From NCBI GenBank assembly GCA_016199025.1, contig JACQHM010000257.1, positions 1 through 12,520 of the forward strand: a stretch of DNA of 12,520 nt. The letters are read 5' to 3'. Below the pieces are notes generated by a model. The model saw nothing but the letters and a program-made list of their open reading frames with translations. It was not told the origin of the DNA and made no database searches. The stretch's first letter is position 1, and every line of letters starts with the position of its first letter. The stretch comes from Candidatus Methylomirabilota bacterium. Its GTDB lineage: Bacteria > Methylomirabilota > Methylomirabilia > Methylomirabilales > JACQHM01. The translations under genes were made by a program, and so were the position numbers. This document shows, one piece after another, positions 6,580-12,520 of this stretch.

Positions 6580-8171
6580 AGATGGTCACCAGTGGCCTGG
6601 TGATGATTGCAGTGCTCCTCCTAGCGGTGCAGGCCGAGGGGGGGCACCGGACGGATGTTCCTCTCAGGAATTGGGACGGATTTGCCATCAACCGGCATTG
6701 GACGTATGACGCCATCGAGAAGCTCGTGCTGGCCGGCTTGGCCGATCGGGTGGTCTTCAACACGAAGCCGCTCAGCCGAATAGAGATGGCCAGGATCGTC
6801 GCCCAGGTGGTGAAGAAGATCAGAGATCACGATGGCTTTTATCATGATCGGAGGGATCTGGAGGATGTCCTTGATCGCCTGATCGACGAGTTCCGGCCCG
6901 AGTTGGCCCGCCTTGGCGTGGAACCTTATGCCACGACGGGCAAGCCTCATGAGTTCTGGGATCTGAAGCCCTTGGATAAGCTTCAGACCCGGGCGGTCTT
7001 TGCTGATACCGAGGTTTCGCTGGAGAATAACCAGGGGGATGTGGTTGGTGAGGATTTCAGCGCGAGAATGGCCTTCTTCTCCAGGGCCCAGGTCGGCGAT
7101 TTTCTCTCGGTGGTCGCCGAGCCGGAGTTTCGTGTCCAGAAAGGGCCGGAGCGGTTCCGCCTCTTGGAAGGCTATGTGAAGCTTTCCGGACTGGGGATGG
7201 AGATCGGGGTTGGCCGGGAATCCCTGTGGTGGGGGCCCGGGTTTCATGGGAGCCTGCTCTTTTCGAACAATGCCCAGCCCCTCAACGTCGTCCGCTTCTC
7301 GACAGAGGCCTTCATCCCCCCCTGGATCTTCAGATACGTCGGCCCGACGAAGCTGAGCTTTGGGATCGCTGAGCTTGATGAGAACCGGGATTTCCCGAAA
7401 GCGAAGATCCTGGCGTTTCGGATCAACAGCAGCCCTTTGCCGTTCTTGGAACTGGGGGTGTCTCCGGCGATTCAATATAATGGGGAGGGACAACCCTCAG
7501 TAGAGTTCTACCAGATCCCCGAGCTGATCTGGGAAGCAAGAAGCTCCAGCGCGACCGTCGAAGGGAGCGAGTTCGGGAATGTCAATGCGCTCTTCTCCCT
7601 GGACGCGACGGTGCGCCTCCCGAACATCAACCGCTATGTCCCCATCGGACGGGATCTGGAGCTTTATGGCGAGATGGGGGTCGATGACATCGATACACGA
7701 TTTTTCCTCTTCGTCATCCCGAGGAAACCGGCCTTCCTGGTGGGGGTTTACGTTCAGAATTTCTTGCAGTGGCCGAATACCGATGTTCGCTTCGAATATG
7801 CCCAGACGAGCAGCATCTCTTTTAATCATGCCGCTTATACGACAGGTTTTTCCTTCAAGGACCAACCCCTCTCTCACTTCATCGGAACAGATGGACAGGA
7901 TATCTACTTAAGGGTCACCAGGCGTCTCAGCGCCGACGTGATGGCGGGCTTCGAAGTCGGCTATTCCCAGATCGGTTCCACGCACATCCAGGCCCTGAGT
8001 GGTCCCAGGCAAAAACGGCTTTTCTCGGGCGTTGACCTCTCGTACAGGGTCCTTGAGAACCTCTCGCTCTTCGGCCGGTTCCGGTTGCACCGATATCAGG
8101 ATCTTGACTTCCTCCCGGGGAACGACAAGACTGTTCCCCTTATCGTCCTTGAAGGGACCTATAGCTTTTAA
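6576..8171 (+). CDS. Wzi-family capsule/exopolysaccharide assembly outer-membrane protein with SLH-like N-terminus
   Basis: 531 residues from GTG 6576, whose GTGA overlaps the previous stop; ATG 6582 is an equally possible start, two residues shorter. Residues 1-20 form a signal peptide (GLVMIAVLLLAVQA). Residues about 38-85 (HWTYDAIEKLVLAGLADR, then PLSRIEMARIVAQVV) resemble one S-layer-homology repeat, a motif often found at the start of such proteins. The rest fits the Wzi beta-barrel family: GVGRESLWWGPGFHGSLLFS is close to the conserved WGPG region, many aromatic beta strands follow, and the protein ends in EGTYSF, where a terminal Phe is the usual barrel-assembly signal. In E. coli, Wzi is an outer-membrane lectin that anchors and organises capsule. 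Here it probably binds or shapes the polymer leaving the export channel. The SLH-like part may bind peptidoglycan. Barrel assignment is good; attachment role is inferred. Confidence 0.85.
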   Translation: MKMVTSGLVMIAVLLLAVQAEGGHRTDVPLRNWDGFAINRHWTYDAIEKLVLAGLADRVVFNTKPLSRIEMARIVAQVVKKIRDHDGFYHDRRDLEDVLDRLIDEFRPELARLGVEPYATTGKPHEFWDLKPLDKLQTRAVFADTEVSLENNQGDVVGEDFSARMAFFSRAQVGDFLSVVAEPEFRVQKGPERFRLLEGYVKLSGLGMEIGVGRESLWWGPGFHGSLLFSNNAQPLNVVRFSTEAFIPPWIFRYVGPTKLSFGIAELDENRDFPKAKILAFRINSSPLPFLELGVSPAIQYNGEGQPSVEFYQIPELIWEARSSSATVEGSEFGNVNALFSLDATVRLPNINRYVPIGRDLELYGEMGVDDIDTRFFLFVIPRKPAFLVGVYVQNFLQWPNTDVRFEYAQTSSISFNHAAYTTGFSFKDQPLSHFIGTDGQDIYLRVTRRLSADVMAGFEVGYSQIGSTHIQALSGPRQKRLFSGVDLSYRVLENLSLFGRFRLHRYQDLDFLPGNDKTVPLIVLEGTYSF

Positions 8172-8199
8172 ATCAGTGCGGTTCCCATACCATTTATGT

Positions 8200-10110
8200 A
8201 TGCGCGATTCTCATTACACACGGCCTATGTTCTTCAGATGCCTGGTCTTGTTGGTTGTCGGTCTCCTGATCTCCTTTTGGCGGCTGGGGGACGTGGCGTT
8301 TCTGGAGAACGAGGGGATGTATGCCACAATCACCCAGGAGATGGTGTCGTCGGGAGATTGGGTCACCCTCCGCTTTGATGGAGTCAGGTACTTCGAGAAG
8401 CCTCCCCTCTGGTTCTGGCTGACGGCCCTAGGCTATTCCATCCTGGGTCCTTCCGAGTTCACGACACGCCTCTGGTCGGCCCTCCCCGCTCTGGGCTTGG
8501 TCCTCGTGACGTACCTGCTTGGCCGGAGGCTTATTGGAGACCAGGGAGGCTTCTACGCTGCTCTCATCCTTGCATCGAACTTCCTCCTCCCCCTTTCCGC
8601 CCGGAGGGCGTCCACCGACCTCCTCTTTAGCTTTTTTCTGGCCCTCGCCCTGTACGGCTTCGTTCTCTGTGCTCAAGAAGCGAAGGGCTTCCTTCAAGGC
8701 CCGCTCTTTTTCTCTCTGGGTATCGGGCTGGCCGTGCTGGCGAAGGGGCTCACCGGGCTTTTGTTCCCCCTTCTGATCGTTGGGCTGTATGTCCTGGTGA
8801 CAGGAGAGTCCGCACCGCTTGGAAGGCTGAGGCCCTCGCTGGGGATTCCTCTTGTCCTCCTCATCGTTCTGCCGTGGCATCTCATGGCCGCCTTCAGGAA
8901 TGAAGGCTTCCTCTGGTATTATCTGATGGAGAATCATGTCCACCGCTTCCTGGGGAACAGGATCGTCCCGCACGATGATATCCCTGCTTCGACCATGGGC
9001 TTCCTGGCCGTGACGGCCCTCTGGTTCTTTCCCTGGAGCGTCCTCCTCCCACCGGCCTTCGTCGGGTTTATCGGAAGGGTTCGTGGGCTCTTTCGCGATC
9101 AGAAGAGGGACCTTTCTTCAGGGGCAAGGGTGGCTTTCAGTGGCTATCCTCGGGTTGCCGGAGAGGGCGACCCCTCCTGGTCTGACGAGATCAAGGCGTT
9201 GGATGGTATCAGGACGGATGAGCGGTTATGGCTCCTCGTCCCCCTCTGGGTCCTAGTGATCTTTGGAGTCTTCGCCGTTTCCGGGTTCAAGCATGAGTAC
9301 TATTCCCTCCCTGCCTTCCCGGCCTTGAGCTTGATGGTTGGGGGATTGTGGGCGGGTGGGCTCGGCCTCTCTAGCGGCCCACCCGGGCAGCCGCCCAAAG
9401 CCGCCCTTACGAGGACCACCCTGTGGCTTGCCCTCTCCTTCGCTGGTGCTGCCCTCTATCTCGTTCTCCTTTTTCTCTGGAAAGGGGCCTTTACCACGGA
9501 GCATGTCCTGGCTGGCCTCGCCGGGGTGAACGTTTCCTTCCGTGTCCTCTTAAAGCAAGGGATCAACCTCCCCGCGGACTTTGGCCCACAGGTTTTTTCC
9601 CTATTGGCCTTGTGTGAGCTTTTTGCCCTCGTTGGCTTCGGGGTGGCCTGGCTTCTCTCATGGTTGAGGCATCCTGGCCTGTCCTTCGGGATCCTGGTGG
9701 TCATGGGAGTGGCCATCGGCCTCCTGATCCTCCCGTTCTTCCATCTCCTGGAGCCCCACTACTCGGTCAAAGCTGTCTCATCAGCCCTTGTGGCTCAGGT
9801 TGGACCGGAGGATCTCATCGTCCACGAAGGACGCCTGGAGCGGGGCGGGGGCCTGAGGTTCTACACCGGCCACCAGGTCTATATCGTCAATGGGTGGGAA
9901 GGGTCCTTAAGATTTGGATCGGGCTATCCGGAGGCTCGGCATCTCTTCCTCGGGACCGCGGAGTTTGTCCACCTCTGGGAAGGTCCTTCGCGGGTCTTCT
10001 TGGTGACGAATTTCCCATTGGAGAGGAGCATCCGACGCTTCTTGAAATCCCAGACCGTACATGAGCTTGGCCTGTACGGGTCGAGGTGGCTCTTCTCAAA
10101 CCGTGAATGA
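8200..10110 (+). CDS. ArnT/PMT-like membrane glycosyltransferase (GT39/GT83 type)
   Basis: 636 residues from ATG 8200, 28 bases after the Wzi stop; ATG 8227 (MFFRCLVLLVVG) is an alternative. Neither has a good ribosome binding site. The open frame reaches back to 7999, but that part lies over the Wzi gene. About ten to twelve hydrophobic segments are visible. The first periplasmic loop reads FLENEGMYATITQEM, then SSGDWVTLRFDGVRYFEKPPL, an excellent match to the ArnT-type loop, except that the usual Asp-Glu pair appears as Asn37-Glu38. A soluble C-terminal domain (about 528-636) follows the last membrane segment, as in ArnT. Relatives use undecaprenyl- or dolichyl-phosphate sugars as donors and glycosylate lipid A, proteins or glycans outside the membrane. 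The acceptor here is unknown; the growing polysaccharide or its lipid carrier is the simplest guess. The family is secure, the substrate not. Confidence 0.87.
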   Translation: MRDSHYTRPMFFRCLVLLVVGLLISFWRLGDVAFLENEGMYATITQEMVSSGDWVTLRFDGVRYFEKPPLWFWLTALGYSILGPSEFTTRLWSALPALGLVLVTYLLGRRLIGDQGGFYAALILASNFLLPLSARRASTDLLFSFFLALALYGFVLCAQEAKGFLQGPLFFSLGIGLAVLAKGLTGLLFPLLIVGLYVLVTGESAPLGRLRPSLGIPLVLLIVLPWHLMAAFRNEGFLWYYLMENHVHRFLGNRIVPHDDIPASTMGFLAVTALWFFPWSVLLPPAFVGFIGRVRGLFRDQKRDLSSGARVAFSGYPRVAGEGDPSWSDEIKALDGIRTDERLWLLVPLWVLVIFGVFAVSGFKHEYYSLPAFPALSLMVGGLWAGGLGLSSGPPGQPPKAALTRTTLWLALSFAGAALYLVLLFLWKGAFTTEHVLAGLAGVNVSFRVLLKQGINLPADFGPQVFSLLALCELFALVGFGVAWLLSWLRHPGLSFGILVVMGVAIGLLILPFFHLLEPHYSVKAVSSALVAQVGPEDLIVHEGRLERGGGLRFYTGHQVYIVNGWEGSLRFGSGYPEARHLFLGTAEFVHLWEGPSRVFLVTNFPLERSIRRFLKSQTVHELGLYGSRWLFSNRE

Positions 10111-10128
10111 CGTTTGACCGTTGTTCTC

Positions 10129-11448
10129 ATGAGCAAGCTGGCGATCCATAGCGGCGTTCCCGTGGTCCCGAAGGGGCTCCACCGGCGCTGGCCTATCATC
10201 AGCCAGGAGGACAAGGAGGCTGTCCTCAGGGTCCTCGACAGGGGTATCCTGGCCGGCCCGCATGCCCCCGAGGTGCGGGCCTTGGAGGAAGAGTTTGCCC
10301 ACTATGTTGGGGTACGTCACTGTTTGGCGACCAACAGCGGAACGGCGGCCCTCCATATGGCCATCGCGGCTGACGGGGTCGGCCCCGGCGATGAGGTCAT
10401 TACCTCGGCCTTCACCTACATCGCAACCCCCCTGGCGATCCTCCACCAGAACGCGATCCCGGTCTTTGTGGACATCGACCCGAGGACCTTCAATCTCGAC
10501 CCCGCCAAGGTCGAGGAGCGGATCACCGAGCGGACGAGGGCCATCGTCGCCGTCCACATCCACGGCCTGCCGGCGGATATGGTCGAGATCCAGGCCGTTG
10601 CCTCCAAACATGGCCTCCTTTTGATTGAGGATGCCGCCCAGGCCCACGGGGCCGAGTACCGGGGTCAGAAGGTCGGGTCCCTGGGCGACATGGGCGTGTT
10701 CAGCTTGAACGTGACGAAGAACCTCCCCTGCGGGGAGGGAGGCCTTTTCATGACCAACTCCGACGCGTACCGGGAGCGGGCCGCGATGGTCCGCTTCGAC
10801 GGTGAGGTGGGGAGCTCACCGGAAGGGTGGACTCTTGAGCATCCCTTGGATGATGAAAAGGAGCCGGTGGTCCAGACGGTCGGGTGGATGTATCTCATGA
10901 GTGAACCTTCGGCCGCGTTGGCCCGGTCGCAGCTTAAACGCTTGGAGGAGGTCAACGCCAGGGGATGTCAAAACGCCCAGGTGCTTTCCGAACACCTCTC
11001 GAAGCTTCCAGGGGTCAAGCCTCCTTTCGTCCCTCCCGATCGGACCCATATCTTTCATAAGTACCGGGTCACCCTCCATCCTGAGGCGCTCGGTCTCGAG
11101 ATTGAACCGGCGGTGTTTCGGGATCTCATCCTCCAAGCCCTCCGGGCCGAGGGGGTGGAGGCGGTCCTGTGGCAGACGGTCCCCCTCCCCGGACAGCCCC
11201 TTTTTCAGCGTTTGGAGGGATACGGCAAGGGTTGTCCCTGGAGCTGCTTCAAGGGGGAGCGGGTCTACCGGGTCGAGGAGTACCCCGAGACGAAGCGTCT
11301 CCTCGATGCATCCATCGTGATCGGCTCTCAGTCCTATCCCCTCTTCGCCCAGCCTCTCGAGTTGATGGATAGGTATGCTGAGGCCTTTCAGAAGATCTTC
11401 TCCCGGATCGGCGACCTCTTGAGCGTAGGGCGTGGCAGAATGCAATGA
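10129..11448 (+). CDS. DegT/DnrJ/EryC1/StrS-family PLP-dependent aminotransferase
   Basis: 439 residues from ATG 10129, 18 bases after the glycosyltransferase. In-frame TTG 10114 is a less likely start, and no clear ribosome binding site is seen for either. Fold type I sugar-aminotransferase landmarks are present: ATNSGTAALHMA (Ser70-Gly71-Thr72, phosphate grip), GDEVITSAFTYIAT, VFVDIDPRTFNLD, LLIEDAAQAHGA (Asp168 to the pyridine nitrogen, Gln171 stacking on the ring), and FSLNVTKNLPCGEGG with Lys197 as the Schiff-base lysine. It would convert a nucleotide-linked keto sugar to an amino sugar with glutamate as amino donor, in the cytoplasm. It is somewhat longer than the usual 370-400 residues, partly through a loop near 225-260. 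Its stop overlaps the next start (ATGA), suggesting linked function. The family is certain; the sugar cannot be told from sequence. Confidence 0.92.
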   Translation: MSKLAIHSGVPVVPKGLHRRWPIISQEDKEAVLRVLDRGILAGPHAPEVRALEEEFAHYVGVRHCLATNSGTAALHMAIAADGVGPGDEVITSAFTYIATPLAILHQNAIPVFVDIDPRTFNLDPAKVEERITERTRAIVAVHIHGLPADMVEIQAVASKHGLLLIEDAAQAHGAEYRGQKVGSLGDMGVFSLNVTKNLPCGEGGLFMTNSDAYRERAAMVRFDGEVGSSPEGWTLEHPLDDEKEPVVQTVGWMYLMSEPSAALARSQLKRLEEVNARGCQNAQVLSEHLSKLPGVKPPFVPPDRTHIFHKYRVTLHPEALGLEIEPAVFRDLILQALRAEGVEAVLWQTVPLPGQPLFQRLEGYGKGCPWSCFKGERVYRVEEYPETKRLLDASIVIGSQSYPLFAQPLELMDRYAEAFQKIFSRIGDLLSVGRGRMQ

Positions 11449-12520
11449 ACCTCCAGACACTTATTGATCCCATCATCCGGGTCGGAGCCCGAGCGCCCCG
11501 AGGGTTCCTGGGCTTCGTCCAGGCCCTCCCGCCTTCTCTCCTGGCAAGCCTTCGCCGGCAGGCCTTCCGCCGCACCCTTCGCCTGGCGGCTGCCCGCTCT
11601 CCCTTCTACCGGAGGAAGTTTGCCCAACATGGCATCGATCCTGCGAAGGTGCGGGAGCCCCAGGATCTTGGTGACTTTTTCCTGGAGCCTGAGGAACTCA
11701 AAGGCACGCCTCCTGAGGAGTTCCTCTGCGGAAGGCCAGAGTTGGCCATCGAGAGCTCCGGGACAACGGGACACATCACCCGGGTTTTCCTCAGCCGTAA
11801 GGAGCTGGGATACAGTGCCAGGCAGGGGGTGTTCTTCAGAGCCCTCTACCACATGACGGAAGAAGACCGGGTCCTCTGCACGCTGGATTATGCCTTCGGC
11901 TTGGGGGGCCTCATCGTGCAGCGGGGGCTTTCCTACCGGAGGGGCTTCAGCATGTGCGTGGGAAGGGTGGATCCCTTGGAGGTCTACCGGCGGATGCCCG
12001 TGTACCAGTTCAATGTCATCATCAGTGATCCTTTTTGGCTTTCGCGCCTGACCGAGATCGCCCGTGAACAGGGGAGGCCGTACCCCTTAAAGCTTTTGGT
12101 GGGTGGCGGGGAAGGGATCACCAGGCAGGCCCGTGAGTCAATGGAGGGGTTCTGGGAAGCTCCTCTCTGCATGACGTATGCGAGCACCGAGGCGGCCACG
12201 GTCTTAGGCTCCGAATGCCTCCGCCGGGAGGGCTACCACCTGAATGAGTTCGATTTCTCCGTGGAGATTGCCGACCCCGATCCCGACGGGTATGGGGAAG
12301 TGGTCCTGACCACCGTCCACCGGGCCGTCATGCCGTTGATTCGTTACAGGACCAGGGATATCGCCAGGCTAATCGAAGAGCCGTGTCCTTGCGGCTTCCC
12401 CTTCCGGCGCCTCTCGGCGATCCGGGGCCGCTTGGACGAGTTGGTCCCTTGCGTCTGGGGGAATGTCCACCCGGAGTTCTTCGAGACCCTCCTTCACGGC
12501 ATCCCCGGGCTCGCCGACAA
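11445..12520 (+). CDS. PaaK/CapK-like adenylate-forming enzyme, cut by the right window edge
   Basis: 358 codons are seen from ATG 11445, which overlaps the aminotransferase stop as ATGA; the frame is open to the edge. Motifs of the PaaK branch of the ANL superfamily occur in order. AIESSGTTGHITRVFLS is the phosphate-binding loop (Ser104-Gly109). MTYASTEAATVLGSEC (Tyr245 to Glu249) is the adenine and magnesium motif with the SEC typical of PaaK. MPLIRYRTRDIARL (Arg300 to Asp305) holds the ribose-binding Asp. PCPCG (Cys314, Cys316) follows, then IRGRLDELV (328-332), the hinge before the mobile C-terminal domain. Such enzymes activate a carboxylic acid with ATP, then often load it onto CoA. CapK-like relatives sit in capsule clusters, generally without a known substrate. 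Next to an aminotransferase, activating an acid to acylate an amino sugar is plausible but inferred. It could equally act on phenylacetate-like aromatic acids. The C-terminal domain lies outside the window. Confidence 0.87.
   Translation, partial: MNLQTLIDPIIRVGARAPRGFLGFVQALPPSLLASLRRQAFRRTLRLAAARSPFYRRKFAQHGIDPAKVREPQDLGDFFLEPEELKGTPPEEFLCGRPELAIESSGTTGHITRVFLSRKELGYSARQGVFFRALYHMTEEDRVLCTLDYAFGLGGLIVQRGLSYRRGFSMCVGRVDPLEVYRRMPVYQFNVIISDPFWLSRLTEIAREQGRPYPLKLLVGGGEGITRQARESMEGFWEAPLCMTYASTEAATVLGSECLRREGYHLNEFDFSVEIADPDPDGYGEVVLTTVHRAVMPLIRYRTRDIARLIEEPCPCGFPFRRLSAIRGRLDELVPCVWGNVHPEFFETLLHGIPGLAD

Noticed and set aside
6621..7493. Long minus-strand open frame of 290 codons opposite the Wzi gene
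   Set aside because: Mirror of a GC-rich gene. Its protein has no recognisable motif and is rich in Pro, Arg and His, as expected of a shadow frame.
7999..8199. Upstream extension of the glycosyltransferase frame, overlapping the end of the Wzi gene
   Set aside because: It is a long open frame only. Its residues show no family similarity and lie over the well-supported Wzi C-terminus; the conserved protein starts at about 8200 or 8227.
1..12520. tRNA, rRNA, CRISPR array, riboswitch or replication origin
   Set aside because: No clover-leaf with a CCA-type end, no regularly spaced direct repeats, and no iteron or DnaA-box cluster was seen by eye.

Overview
The window holds most of a one-directional, high-GC gene cluster for making, exporting and surface-assembling a polysaccharide in a Gram-negative bacterium. 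The cell type is inferred from three envelope proteins: a Wzz-like inner-membrane chain-length regulator, a very large SLBB-repeat export protein, and a Wzi-like outer-membrane barrel ending in phenylalanine. The taxon cannot be fixed from sequence alone. The large multi-SLBB exporter and the general protein style would fit an uncultured deep-branching lineage (NC10, Nitrospirota or Deltaproteobacteria-like), but that is a guess.

Layout. Positions 1-521 are a mobile-element scar: the catalytic part of an ISAs1-family transposase on the minus strand, running off the left edge, abutting a second, less certain coding fragment on the plus strand. Each is put out of frame by one extra base in a homopolymer (C8 and G10). 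Positions 522-887 hold no gene and become AT-richer towards the first gene of the cluster. From 888 to the right edge there are seven plus-strand genes: a Wzz/GumC-type protein (888-2084), a 1017-residue polysaccharide export protein (2247-5300), a geranylgeranyl-reductase-family flavoprotein (5377-6579), a Wzi-type outer-membrane protein with an SLH-like N-terminus (6576-8171), an ArnT/PMT-type (GT39/GT83-like) membrane glycosyltransferase (8200-10110), a DegT/DnrJ/EryC1 aminotransferase (10129-11448), and the first 358 codons of a PaaK/CapK-like adenylate-forming enzyme (11445 to the edge). Two junctions are 4-base stop/start overlaps (GTGA at 6576, ATGA at 11445) and two others are under 30 bases, so 5377 onward is very probably one transcript.

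How the genes may work together. The Wzz-like protein and the SLBB protein would form the trans-envelope export path, with the Wzi-like barrel anchoring or organising polymer at the surface. The aminotransferase would make an amino sugar, the adenylate-forming enzyme would activate an acid to decorate it, and the GT39-type enzyme would transfer a sugar from a polyprenyl-phosphate donor on the periplasmic side. The least expected member is the geranylgeranyl-reductase-like flavoprotein, translationally coupled to the Wzi gene; saturation of the polyprenyl carrier lipid is one testable idea. No flippase (Wzx), polymerase (Wzy), initiating glycosyltransferase or tyrosine kinase is seen in this window, so the cluster must continue to the right or be completed elsewhere.
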